The notes under the pieces were generated by a model. It saw nothing but the letters and a program-made list of their open reading frames with translations. It did no database searches and had not been told where the DNA came from. Shown here piece by piece: positions 1 through 10,015 of a DNA stretch of 64,000 nucleotides. How positions within the stretch are numbered: the first letter of the stretch is position 1; each line of letters starts with the position of its first letter. The translations under genes were made by a program, and so were the position numbers. Origin of the DNA: an uncultured Myxococcales bacterium (lineage in GTDB: Bacteria; Myxococcota_A; Bradymonadia; UBA7976; VGTA01); the NCBI GenBank assembly GCA_937146725.1, contig CAKZRU010000147.1:1-64000 (forward strand), given 5' to 3'.

Positions 1-1873
1 TAGTTGACACCGAACCTTGGGCAACAGGCTTGGGGTTAAATACCGCTGGAGTCAAGACTAGGCCACCCATGATCGAGGACATATGTCCATTACCCCAACG
101 ACAGGTCACAGAAGTTGTTTCACAATAACTGTCATAAATGCGCCCGGTATTTCCATAGTTGTCACGACCATTAGAGTTGTTGGCAAAGCGATCTTGAGCG
201 CGAATGTAGTAGGTTGCAAACATTCGATACCAATCGTAGTTACCTACATGATGTAGCTCTGGAGAACCGGTGTGATATGCTTTTTGGTGTGAATACAACG
301 AATAGGTATTACCGCATTTCGCTTGGTTATAAATCCCATTGGTGTCTCCACATAGATAACTACCATGTTGCCACATACCATCTTGCCAGTGTGTTCCACG
401 AACTCTTCGTCTAGTGAACCAATCACGAACAAAGTTATAATAACGATCGTGAGAGTTTTTGAGGCTTCTATAGCTTACTCCACTATCATTAGGAAAAGCG
501 GAAGCATTACTATTGCCCATATTGTGTGTATCCAGCCAACGTGCGGCAAGAAGCTGTCCACCTGTAAGCTTAAGATCAGAAGTACCACCACGATTATCAT
601 AGGCACCACCACCATCACCTTGCTGGTTATTAATCAAGTTATCAGCAATACGGTACTTATGACGATTATTTACAAAAACGCCATAAGGAGCACCGGCAAC
701 TTCAGCACTTTCAAGTCCAATGTAAGCCCATTGAGTAGTAGATAAGTCAGAGGCAGCACAGCTTCCGTTTCCATCATAAGCATGGTAATACCAGCCGCCT
801 TTACCACAGGCGCCGTCAATTTGTTGATAGCCCAAGTAGTCAACCATCTGTTGAACATACCAATTCCACTGCTGACCAGCGACATTACCCACTTTGATTC
901 TTGTGCCAAAAAGAGCAGGAAGAACAGTGGAAATACTACCCGTATTCATACCGGTTCGATAGGTATTTGATGACCGAGCATAAACACCTGCTCTATCGTT
1001 AGTTCCAGCAATACGATTACAACGCACAGCGCTACGATTTCGGTATCCACAGGTATTATCTTCATCTGCCCCATTAACACCGGTTACCCCTGAACGTGCC
1101 ACATTGTAATTAAGTAAACGCATCGCACTTTCTGCATAAGGGTCTACATTCCAGCGGCGTTCATTTTCTGCTAGCCAACCTTCTGGTGCAGGTTCATTTG
1201 CAGCTAATGAGCTAGGTGGATATGCGGGTAAGTGATTGTTAATCACAAACAACCATTGGCCAATGCCTGATGATTCTGCATATCCGGCATAAGCTTCGAT
1301 GCCGGCATTATTACGACCTGAGAATCCCCCCATATCTCTGTGAGTATGCCAAAGGTTCTCTTGAATGGCCATGGACACCAAAATCTCGAATTGTTCTTCA
1401 GTCCACTGACGAGGATCTGTCGAAAGTCGTTCGCTTCCTTGACCATTTTCACCAAAGTTGTAAACAAAAAGCTTAAAGGTACCAAACTTATCGCCATGCC
1501 CACAGTTAGATCGAGCACGAACATTGATGTTCATGGGCTTATCACGATCTACGTAGGGTACTACAAAACCACGCCCAATATCTCTTACAGTCAGCGTCGT
1601 CCCATCACGACTTGCCGTAAATGCATAATCATCATTGTAATTACCATTACGATTAATATCCCAACGAATGTCATAGCTACTACACTGAGCATTACGAATA
1701 ATCGCTTTCAGTGTAATTGGTGCGCCTTCATGGGCTGGGTGTGGCAACTGAGGGTTTTGCTGTGAGAAAGGCACAACAATGACTTGGTCATTCTCAGCAT
1801 AGGCTACCGTTGGGTATGTAACTGATGCTAAAAGTAATAAACCTAGCAAGTTTTTTATAGAGAATATTTTCAT
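1..1873 (-). CDS. Secreted protein with signal peptide, truncated at window edge; C-terminal part has terpenoid-cyclase-like/alpha-alpha barrel character (uncertain)
   Basis: Manual reverse-strand translation from ATG at 1873: MKIFSIKNLLGLLLLASVTYPTVAYAENDQVIVVPFSQQNPQLPHPAHEGAPITLKAIIRNAQCSSYDIRWDINRNGNYNDDYAF...; the parts translated stay open to the window edge. Missing from the ORF track, presumably because it has no stop inside the window. Segment CGKGGWYYHAYDGNGSCAASDLSTTQWAYIGLESAE. Confidence 0.75.
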   Translation of the reverse strand, partial: MKIFSIKNLLGLLLLASVTYPTVAYAENDQVIVVPFSQQNPQLPHPAHEGAPITLKAIIRNAQCSSYDIRWDINRNGNYNDDYAFTASRDGTTLTVRDIGRGFVVPYVDRDKPMNINVRARSNCGHGDKFGTFKLFVYNFGENGQGSERLSTDPRQWTEEQFEILVSMAIQENLWHTHRDMGGFSGRNNAGIEAYAGYAESSGIGQWLFVINNHLPAYPPSSLAANEPAPEGWLAENERRWNVDPYAESAMRLLNYNVARSGVTGVNGADEDNTCGYRNRSAVRCNRIAGTNDRAGVYARSSNTYRTGMNTGSISTVLPALFGTRIKVGNVAGQQWNWYVQQMVDYLGYQQIDGACGKGGWYYHAYDGNGSCAASDLSTTQWAYIGLESAEVAGAPYGVFVNNRHKYRIADNLINNQQGDGGGAYDNRGGTSDLKLTGGQLLAARWLDTHNMGNSNASAFPNDSGVSYRSLKNSHDRYYNFVRDWFTRRRVRGTHWQDGMWQHGSYLCGDTNGIYNQAKCGNTYSLYSHQKAYHTGSPELHHVGNYDWYRMFATYYIRAQDRFANNSNGRDNYGNTGRIYDSYCETTSVTCRWGNGHMSSIMGGLVLTPAVFNPKPVAQGSVST

Positions 1874-2090
1874 ATGGGATACTCCCCGATTATGAATGAT
1901 TATGCAGTGCAAAATACAGCGTTATCCATACCAAACAAACAGAATAAGTTTAGACAGAATAAGAGCTTTATCGTTATCTTACTCCGAACAGTGTATTTCG
2001 TCAATGCTAAGAGTAAATGCCATGTATAAGTTTCCTTACTGATTCTTACGATCATGTTTGGCCTGTGTTATGGCCTACAATTTGTAAGTT

Positions 2091-4859
2091 TCAAAAGAAC
2101 ACTTTTTGATGATCTCCATTAGAGATGGATACAGACTTTTGGACACAGTTTCCACGGTCTCCTTCAAAGCAAAACTTTACCCGATGTCTGCCGGCACTTA
2201 CCCGATGCCTTAAAACAATCTTACCTTCTTTAACAAAGCGATTATCAACAAATAAATGTCCCCAACGAGATGCCTTCACGCTCATATAACCATTGCCACT
2301 TGGTCGAGGTGTTCGCCGAGCTTTTGGTCGGCGTCGTCTTCGACGTTTCTTTTTTGGCTTAGGCTTTTCTTCAGCAATCAGAGTGGCATCAAGTTCAAGG
2401 GTACCCCGATCGGCATTAAGCCAGCTCATACGATAAGCTTTGGGGAGATACCCTCTTTTGGAAAGTTCAATTCTAAACTCGGTGGGCTTTAAAGGAAAAT
2501 CTTCTCTTTCAAATGGCGTTTTACCTAATACTTCGCCATCTCGGGTAATCGTCGCTCCGCTTGGACTTGTATTAATGATCAAATGGCCACTTTGAGCGTC
2601 TAAATTAAACGTAAGTGTGGATTGGTTGAGCTGTGGCCATATTTTTTCTCGACGTTCTTCAAATCCTTCTTTTGAAAAGGTCAATAAGGTCATCTCTCCC
2701 ACTGTAACTTCTACTGTTATTGGAGTCGTTCTTGCTTGCCACTCATCATTCACAGAGAGCTCTGCACCTGGCGGATTAGTTTCAATTCTTAGCCTCATGG
2801 TTGTGGGGGCTTGAATTGGTAAATTAGGATCTTGTGGCATCGTTGTTTGTTGGTTTAGATTTTGTTGAATCGGTACGATGTTGTTGGATCCATTTGCCCT
2901 TTGTTGATTAGGTGATTGGTAATTTAATACTTGTGTTGGTTGGTTTGCTAAAGGCGTAATAGGCTGATTTACTGGCTGATTATAGCGTTGATTTTGGATC
3001 GGGTTTTGGATCGGATTTTGTTGAACGATTAGAGCTTTATTCAATGGGGGGGGCGTTACTTTTGGAGAAGATATCGGATTAACTTGAGGGTTAGCTAGTC
3101 CTGATGTTGCCTTCATACCCAACTGCAAGGTTGGTTGTCTTTGACTAGACTGAGGATTACTAAACTGCTTTTTGAGCGCCTGAGCCAAGGTAAAGACCAA
3201 AATAAACCCTAAACCAGCAATCAAATAACGACCGATTGGATCATTGAACAGCTGTCGACTTTTTGAACCCATTAAAATCTTAAGATCTTTAAACTTATCA
3301 GAAAAATCTTTAGGTTGTCGTTTCGATTGAATAGGGCGAGAATATACTGACTGCTTACGCTGACTTTGTGGCACCTCATCATCAAGAATCATTGTTGAAT
3401 CAACTTGAGCGAATGCGTCTCCACTCATCTTATCTATTTGCTGTGGTTGTGGTGCTCTACCTACCGAAGGCACTTCACTAGAGTACAGAGATTGCTGATC
3501 AATAGTGCTAGATGCAGACTTAGGCGGTTGAGTCACTTGAGCATGTCCAGCAACGCCTAAAGTTGTGGGTGCTTTTTGATTAGAGGAATTATAACTTGGT
3601 GCTTGATAACTTGGATCATAAAGATGTGCGTCATTGGGTGGTGGGGCGGCCGGTGCATACGCTTGGGCCTGATATGGTTGGGCACCCTGACGTTGAATTG
3701 GAACAGGTGTTGCATTACGACTTAGACCACCAAGATGAGCTGCCTGAGCGATTAAATTGGGATCGACTTCATCGGTAAATTCTTCAAGATCTTCAATCTC
3801 AATCTCTTCCATTTCGTCTGTAAACTCAGGAACATCCCAATCTCCACGATTGTTATATTGTGCTTCATAATCACTAATCAGAGATAATTCTTCGTTTTCA
3901 AAGCCATCATAACTATTTAGGATATCATCTTCGATAGGCGCGAGCTGAGGAAAGCAATTCGCTAAAAGTTGACCAAGCTGAAAGCGACTAAACATTAGGC
4001 CCGATTTCTGCATAACCTTTTCCAAGGCATGCTGTAAGTGTCGAGCTGAAGGATAGCGTTTTTCTCGATCGACAGCTAAAGCGCGATTAACTACTTTGTG
4101 GATCGCGGTCGGTAAATCTGGACGTAGAGTCTCAATAGGAATGAATTGAGCATTTCTGACTTGATGGAGTAATTGATGGTCATCGGAGTTATCATACATA
4201 GGCTGACCGGCCAATAACTCATAAAGCATAATACCTGCTGAAAATATGTCGGTACGGTGATCTAGCTTTTGCCCTCGCGCTTGTTCTGGAGACATAAAGC
4301 AGAACTTTCCTTTGATCACTCCTGCTTCGGTCTCCTGCTGACTTGCAAGTGATTTAGCGATGCCAAAGTCAACAATTTTTACCTCTCCCTCTTGAGAGAT
4401 CATAATATTTTGTGGTGACACATCCCGATGAATTAAACGTAAAAGCTTACCATTCATATCTCTTTGACGATGCGCAAAATCAAGGCCTGCACAGACCTCT
4501 GCTGTCAAATAGAGAGCGGCTTCAGCCGGAACCGTCAGCCTTTGGTCTTTACAACGATTCATCAGTTGGTTGAGATCGCGTCCGTTAATGTATTCCATAG
4601 CAATATAGTAATGCTCTTGTACTCGTCCAAGATCGAAGATTTGAACGATATTTGCATGGGACAAACCAACCGCAGTTTTTGCTTCCTCTTTAAGCATTTC
4701 CACAAACTCAGGTGTTTGCGTATAACGAGGGTGTAATCTTTTAATCACCAAAGTTTTTTCAAATCCTGAGTGGCCAAAAGTTCTTGCTTTAAAGATCTCC
4801 GCCATCCCACCAGATGCGAGCTTTTCAATCAGTTGATAGGGTCCAAATATCTCGTACAT
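2091..4859 (-). CDS. Ser/Thr protein kinase with Q/N/P-rich linker, TM segment and C-terminal PEGA-like repeats
   Basis: GPYQLIEKLASGGMAEIFKA (Gly loop), LIHRDVSPQNIMIS (catalytic loop), VDFGIAKS (DFG); TM YLIAGLGFILVFTLAQAL; PEGA-like IETNPPGAELSVNDEWQARTTPITVEV and INTSPSGATITRDGEVLGKTPFE. Confidence 0.93.
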   Translation of the reverse strand: MYEIFGPYQLIEKLASGGMAEIFKARTFGHSGFEKTLVIKRLHPRYTQTPEFVEMLKEEAKTAVGLSHANIVQIFDLGRVQEHYYIAMEYINGRDLNQLMNRCKDQRLTVPAEAALYLTAEVCAGLDFAHRQRDMNGKLLRLIHRDVSPQNIMISQEGEVKIVDFGIAKSLASQQETEAGVIKGKFCFMSPEQARGQKLDHRTDIFSAGIMLYELLAGQPMYDNSDDHQLLHQVRNAQFIPIETLRPDLPTAIHKVVNRALAVDREKRYPSARHLQHALEKVMQKSGLMFSRFQLGQLLANCFPQLAPIEDDILNSYDGFENEELSLISDYEAQYNNRGDWDVPEFTDEMEEIEIEDLEEFTDEVDPNLIAQAAHLGGLSRNATPVPIQRQGAQPYQAQAYAPAAPPPNDAHLYDPSYQAPSYNSSNQKAPTTLGVAGHAQVTQPPKSASSTIDQQSLYSSEVPSVGRAPQPQQIDKMSGDAFAQVDSTMILDDEVPQSQRKQSVYSRPIQSKRQPKDFSDKFKDLKILMGSKSRQLFNDPIGRYLIAGLGFILVFTLAQALKKQFSNPQSSQRQPTLQLGMKATSGLANPQVNPISSPKVTPPPLNKALIVQQNPIQNPIQNQRYNQPVNQPITPLANQPTQVLNYQSPNQQRANGSNNIVPIQQNLNQQTTMPQDPNLPIQAPTTMRLRIETNPPGAELSVNDEWQARTTPITVEVTVGEMTLLTFSKEGFEERREKIWPQLNQSTLTFNLDAQSGHLIINTSPSGATITRDGEVLGKTPFEREDFPLKPTEFRIELSKRGYLPKAYRMSWLNADRGTLELDATLIAEEKPKPKKKRRRRRRPKARRTPRPSGNGYMSVKASRWGHLFVDNRFVKEGKIVLRHRVSAGRHRVKFCFEGDRGNCVQKSVSISNGDHQKVFF

Positions 4860-4949
4860 ATCTCTTGCATACCTTGCATCATTTTGGATTAGGTTTTAAT
4901 ATTGAATCCAATATTCAAAACACTAACAACACCTGTACCTACACAAACA

Positions 4950-4989
4950 TTGCCAAGAGAGCATAATTGATATCAATGGCTCTCGGCAA
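4950..4989. promoter_or_regulatory. Imperfect inverted repeat with nested 12-bp palindrome ATTGATATCAAT in a divergent intergenic region
   Basis: TTGCC-AA-GAGAGC ... GCTCTC-GGCAA arms; loop contains perfect palindrome ATTGATATCAAT (4966-4977); lies between divergent genes starting at 4859 (-) and 5167 (+). Confidence 0.4.
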
Positions 4990-5166
4990 GTTTCTCTATC
5001 ATTTATTATCTTAGCTTGCCTTATACTCTAGACAGTAAGTATTCACTTGAGTATGTTGAAGCAGATGAGTATTTAGCTAGTATCACTGCCTGTTATGACT
5101 TAATAAATATTCATAAAGCAAAAATCTTATCCTAACTTAGTTCTTAGATATAAATGGACGATCATC

Positions 5167-6774
5167 ATGAATTTACTGTCCTTAAGTAAAAATACTCGAC
5201 ATCATCTAGTTTCAATTAGCATGTGTCTTTTCAGCCTATTTATTTATGCCTGTGACGACTCCAATGAGGCGAGTTGTAGCTCTGACCAAGATTGTAGTCG
5301 AGGACAAGTGTGTGAGGCCGAGGCCTGCACAGAGATCTCTTGTCAAAGTATTGGTGAATGCCCAGGAACCGGTAGAACTTGCTTACCGGACAAGAATCTA
5401 TGCTCAACCAAGGAATGTGGTGATCAAGTTAATGGTGTCTTGTTAGAATGTGCTGAAGGCTTTACCTGCAATACAAGTGGTCCCTATCTTTATAGCTGTG
5501 TAGCAGACAACGCACCTACCATGTGTACAAGCGATGTAGATTGTGCATCAGCGGCCGAGGGTCAAAGTTGCTGTAATGGCCAATGTGCTCCTATGTGTGA
5601 TACGCCGATTACTCCAATGGATATGGGAATGGGAGGTACGACACCACCGGTAGATATGATGACTACCCCCATGACAGCCCAATTATGTACGCCTTGTGCA
5701 AATGATGCCGTTTGTTCGACATTGGGTGAGGGCGCTAAATGTACTGCGATTGGTGAAGGTAACTTCTGCACTAGCCTTTGTACTGATGATAGCGAATGTC
5801 CAAATGGCTTTAGCTGTTTCTCAACTTTAGGCCAATGTATCCCAAGTAATTTTGAGTGTGCTGCTTGCCAACAAACCCCATGTGAGGCAGGACAATTCTG
5901 TAATACAAGTAGCGGTGAGTGTGGACCGCCTCAAGGTCTGTGCGGTAGCTGTAGTGAGGATGCCGGCTGTGCTGACGGCCGAGTCTGTCGAGACACGGGA
6001 ACAAGTGCCAACTGTGTGCAAACCTGTGCTCAAGCAAGCGATTGTCCAAATGGTAATTCTTGTACTGATGGGGCTTGTATTCCAGATTCTGGCGTATGTG
6101 ACCCCTGTGCAGGTACCTGTGCTGGCGGTACTCCTTATTGTGTAGCTGATGAGGGTCGCTGTGCTGAATGTGGTCCAACCAGCCCTTGTGCACAAGGTTT
6201 ACGCTGTGATCTGATGACTTACACTTGTACTGATGCCTTACCCAATGGCATGTGTGTGGTTGATACTGACTGCCAAGGTGGCGTTTGCTTTAGTGGTGAG
6301 TGTGTTGAATGCTTCCAAGATAGTGATTGTCCGGCAAGAAACATCTGTGACCCTAATACATTGACTTGCCAATATAGCGCCTGTGCCGGTGTGGCATGTC
6401 AAAGAAACTCAACCTGTGATCCAAATACCGGTCGTTGCACACCAGGTTGTACAAGCAATACCGACTGTGTATTACCAGATGTTATGGAATGTAACCCTCA
6501 AACCGGACAATGCTACTATAAAGATGGTACTTGTGAATTAGGTGGAGATGCTGTGTGTGCACCTGGTGGACAATGCATGCCTAACGCCTTGGCTGCTTTT
6601 GACCCATCGCTTCCGGCGAACTGTACCTGTGCCAAAGAGAATCCAACCGATCCTTTATCCCCTGACCGTATTGCTTGTCATCCAGGACAGCTTTGTACTG
6701 ACTTGAGCTCTCTTGGGCTCGACTTTAGTGCGCTTGGTCTTGAGTTTGATGCGACCTGTGGGGCCGGTTTCTAA
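5167..6774 (+). CDS. Cys-rich repeat lipoprotein (Dickkopf-like DCxxGxxC repeats)
   Basis: Signal peptide with lipobox-like LFIYACDD; many repeats such as DCSRGQVCEAEAC, DCPNGNSCTDGAC, DCPARNICDPNTLTC. Confidence 0.8.
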   Translation: MNLLSLSKNTRHHLVSISMCLFSLFIYACDDSNEASCSSDQDCSRGQVCEAEACTEISCQSIGECPGTGRTCLPDKNLCSTKECGDQVNGVLLECAEGFTCNTSGPYLYSCVADNAPTMCTSDVDCASAAEGQSCCNGQCAPMCDTPITPMDMGMGGTTPPVDMMTTPMTAQLCTPCANDAVCSTLGEGAKCTAIGEGNFCTSLCTDDSECPNGFSCFSTLGQCIPSNFECAACQQTPCEAGQFCNTSSGECGPPQGLCGSCSEDAGCADGRVCRDTGTSANCVQTCAQASDCPNGNSCTDGACIPDSGVCDPCAGTCAGGTPYCVADEGRCAECGPTSPCAQGLRCDLMTYTCTDALPNGMCVVDTDCQGGVCFSGECVECFQDSDCPARNICDPNTLTCQYSACAGVACQRNSTCDPNTGRCTPGCTSNTDCVLPDVMECNPQTGQCYYKDGTCELGGDAVCAPGGQCMPNALAAFDPSLPANCTCAKENPTDPLSPDRIACHPGQLCTDLSSLGLDFSALGLEFDATCGAGF

Positions 6775-6776
6775 AG

Positions 6777-8810
6777 ATGAGTTCCTTAAGGGTTAAATCT
6801 CGCCAAAAAAAGAAGGCTAAAAAAGCCCAAGTCGATATTAATGTCGATGCTCAATTTTTGGGGAGTCTTACTCTTTTTTCGGATTTAGATGAATATACGC
6901 TCAACAAGATTGCACCTCGCTTTCAGCGCTTGGCCTTAAAACGTGATCAAGTTTTATATCAAGGCCCACCACTTGATGAGCAATTTTCACCGGTTTATAT
7001 CGTTTTATCCGGTGATTTAGCCATCTATCGTTATTTGGGCGTTGGTGATCAAGCAAGTGAAGAAGTCAGCGCCTACATTAGTGAAGGCGAAGCTTATATC
7101 CAAAAGCTACATGACCGGAGTCAAGCTCAAGGACAGATTCAACTAGAAGTAAAAGCGATGTGTCCCGCTTTGGTTTTGACCTGCACTTATCAAGAGCTTA
7201 ATTATCTTCTAAGCAAAAGTGATGGCTTTAGACAACGCTTTAGTTCGGTCATCAAAGACTTGACCCGCCGTCAAGTGACTCGGTTTGATGATGAGTTCCA
7301 AAAGGAAATTGCTGCTTTTTTTGTCAAAGAGCGCTTAACTTTTGCTCGTCGGGTCAAAATCAAGCGCATGGATATCTGCATAGAATGTGATGGATGCTAT
7401 ACCGCTTGTCGAGATCGGCATGGCACAGATCGTTTGGGAGCCAGCGAGGTAAAGTACGGCCTTACCGAAATCCCCAATAACTGCCATAACTGTGTGGTTC
7501 CGGAATGTATTGATAAGTGTAAGTATGGTCATATTACTCGCCATGAGATGAGTGGCGAAATCGTAATTTCAGACAACTGTGTAGGCTGTGCAGCATGCAG
7601 TAAGGGCTGCTCCTTTGATGCGATTCAAATGCATCCAATCGATACCTTAGATATGGATCGCTATTTTACTGAGAGATCAGAGGATGCAAGAGGTAAGCAG
7701 ATCGCCCAAAAATGTGATAACTGCACCGGTTTTAGTGACTTGGCCTGTGTCAGCGCGTGTCCCACCGGGGCTTTGTTTCAAGTAGATGGTCCGGAGCTGT
7801 TTGACCATTGGGAACAGTTTAATGTGCATAAAACACCCGGCTTTGATCAGGTCGTTTCCCCGGAAGATTCGGCCAATCGCTTACGACCTTGGGGCCTTGC
7901 CTTAACCCTACTCACCTTTATCTTAGTCAGTTATGAGTGTTTAACTCGGGTTTGGGCACCCACATTTTGCTTTGGGCACCTATTGTATGAATGGGGAGTC
8001 ACCGCAAGTGATATTGATCTTGAAAAGCCTTTGAGAGCCGGTAAATCCTTTGGTCACTTACTTGGCTATTTAGGTTCTTTATGTATGCTGTTGACTCAGA
8101 GTTATACTTTGGGACGTAAGCTTGCTCCCAAATTAGGGCCGGTTCAGCTTTGGTTTGAACTACATGTTTGGTTTGGCTTCTTAGCCTTTATCTTTGGTTT
8201 TTATCATACCGCTTTTAATTGGCGTGAGCCCATTGCTGTCAGTACATTTGTCTTATTTACGATCACCATGATCACGGGGATGATTGGACGATATCTTGTC
8301 TTTTATGTACCTCGTAATCAGGCGGGACGAGAATTAACACTTGCTGAACTTGAAACAGAGCTACAAGCTTTGAACCAAGAGATCGAAACTCGCTTTCAAG
8401 ATCGCCGTCAAGGATACACAATGATGATGCGAGTAGATCAATTACAAGCGACTCTCAACAAGAATGATTTTGATCAAATCCCTAAGATTGATGAGGAAGA
8501 AGAATTATCAATCTTAGGAAACATCAAAAAAGTATGGCGTGAAATCTTAAAGCTCAAGCAAAAGATGAAAGCTCAAGAGGCTCAAATCAATGAGATGCAC
8601 CAAGAACTCCAGCAACATACTCGTGCAGGAGAAGCATTACCGGTATTGGAGTTATTAAAAAAACGAGCAAAGCTTAAAAGAAATGCCTCTCGCTCTCGGT
8701 GGATTGCCAAAGCTTTGAAATCCTATCGCCTCATTCATGTCGTTTTGGGACAACTCACCCTAGTAACTTTGGTCGTGCATATTCTACATGCACTTAAATG
8801 GCTATGGTAA
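6777..8810 (+). CDS. Fusion: cyclic-nucleotide-binding-like domain + multiple 4Fe-4S motifs + membrane (cytochrome b/ferric-reductase-like) domain
   Basis: CNB-like N-terminus (FSDLDEYTLNKIAPRFQRLALKRDQVLYQGPP...YIVLSGDLAIYR); Cys clusters CIECDGCYTAC, CHNCVVPECIDKC, CVGCAACSKGC, CDNCTGFSDLACVSACP; C-terminal TM helices with His residues (ELHVWFGFLAFIFGFYHTAF; RLIHVVLGQLTLVTLVVHILHALKW). Confidence 0.8.
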   Translation: MSSLRVKSRQKKKAKKAQVDINVDAQFLGSLTLFSDLDEYTLNKIAPRFQRLALKRDQVLYQGPPLDEQFSPVYIVLSGDLAIYRYLGVGDQASEEVSAYISEGEAYIQKLHDRSQAQGQIQLEVKAMCPALVLTCTYQELNYLLSKSDGFRQRFSSVIKDLTRRQVTRFDDEFQKEIAAFFVKERLTFARRVKIKRMDICIECDGCYTACRDRHGTDRLGASEVKYGLTEIPNNCHNCVVPECIDKCKYGHITRHEMSGEIVISDNCVGCAACSKGCSFDAIQMHPIDTLDMDRYFTERSEDARGKQIAQKCDNCTGFSDLACVSACPTGALFQVDGPELFDHWEQFNVHKTPGFDQVVSPEDSANRLRPWGLALTLLTFILVSYECLTRVWAPTFCFGHLLYEWGVTASDIDLEKPLRAGKSFGHLLGYLGSLCMLLTQSYTLGRKLAPKLGPVQLWFELHVWFGFLAFIFGFYHTAFNWREPIAVSTFVLFTITMITGMIGRYLVFYVPRNQAGRELTLAELETELQALNQEIETRFQDRRQGYTMMMRVDQLQATLNKNDFDQIPKIDEEEELSILGNIKKVWREILKLKQKMKAQEAQINEMHQELQQHTRAGEALPVLELLKKRAKLKRNASRSRWIAKALKSYRLIHVVLGQLTLVTLVVHILHALKWLW

Positions 8811-8998
8811 CAGTCAAACTGATCGTGGACTATAAACTTAAATCTATTACTTGATCTTGGTGAGGACTTGTTGACATCACTTCAGCCTCATGATAATAGG
8901 CAAGCCTTATTCTTTTATGAGTAGTTTTAATTATTCATAGCGATCATACAAGGCTGGCTTAAGTACAAAGCTAAGTTATTATTTTTGTTGATAAAGCA

Positions 8999-9979
8999 AT
9001 GACTCAATCATCACAAAAATCTGATTTCACTGATTCTCTTAGCAGACCTATTAAGGTGTTCTCGGGTACCTCAAATCCAGATTTTGCTCAAGAAATCGCC
9101 CAATGTCTTGGCATTGAAGTTGGACAGGCGCGGGTAAATCGTTTTAGCGATGGTGAAATTCGTGTTGAAATCGATGAGTCAGTGCGTGGTGCTGATGTTT
9201 ATGTCATTCAGTCAACAAGTACGCCTGTGAATGATAATCTCATGGAAATGTTGATCATGTTTGATGCGCTTAAACGTGCATCAGCTGGTTCAATTTCGGC
9301 AGTTATTCCCTATTTTGGTTATGCTCGCCAAGACCGCAAAGCAGCGCCTCGCGCACCAATTTCGGCACGCCTTGTGACCGACTTGATTACTGCAGCAGGT
9401 GCCGACCGCATTATATCTATGGAACTTCATGCCGGCCAAATCCAAGGTTTCTTTAATGGGCCTGTAGATCACTTATATGCAAGTCCGATTGTAACCCCAC
9501 ACATTAAATCACTAAATCTAGTAAATCCTATTGTCGTCAGCCCAGATGCGGGCGGCGTTGAGCGAGCTCGTACCTATGCCAAGCACCTAAATGCAAGTCT
9601 TGCGATTGTAGATAAACGCCGTTCAGCTCCCAATGTGGCCGAAGTGATGAATGTGATTGGTGACGTGCATGGTGGTGATGTTGTTCTTGTGGATGACATG
9701 ATCGATACAGCGGGTACGATTTGCCAAGCCGCTAAAGTTTTAAAGGAGCGTGGTGCTCATACGGTTTTAGCTGTAAGCACCCATCCTGTTCTCTCTGGCC
9801 CAGCGATTCAACGCTTATCAGAGAGCGTGATTGATCAAGTGATCGTCACCAATACAATCCCACTCAACCAAGATGCCAAGCGCTGCCATAAGATTAAAGT
9901 CTTATCGGTAGCACCGCTCTTTGCTGAGGCGATACGAAGAATTCACGATCTTAACTCAGTCTCCTCCCTATTCGACTGA
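8999..9979 (+). CDS. prs: Ribose-phosphate pyrophosphokinase
   Basis: [71 protein letters not shown]. Confidence 0.98.
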   Translation: MTQSSQKSDFTDSLSRPIKVFSGTSNPDFAQEIAQCLGIEVGQARVNRFSDGEIRVEIDESVRGADVYVIQSTSTPVNDNLMEMLIMFDALKRASAGSISAVIPYFGYARQDRKAAPRAPISARLVTDLITAAGADRIISMELHAGQIQGFFNGPVDHLYASPIVTPHIKSLNLVNPIVVSPDAGGVERARTYAKHLNASLAIVDKRRSAPNVAEVMNVIGDVHGGDVVLVDDMIDTAGTICQAAKVLKERGAHTVLAVSTHPVLSGPAIQRLSESVIDQVIVTNTIPLNQDAKRCHKIKVLSVAPLFAEAIRRIHDLNSVSSLFD

Positions 9980-10015
9980 ATGTTAAGTTAACCATTAAGA
10001 AGGGAAAAAAACACT

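Noticed and set aside
5810-6195. Antisense ORFs inside the Cys-rich lipoprotein gene
   Set aside because: Compositional by-product; no motifs, and the sense frame has clear Cys repeats and a lipobox.
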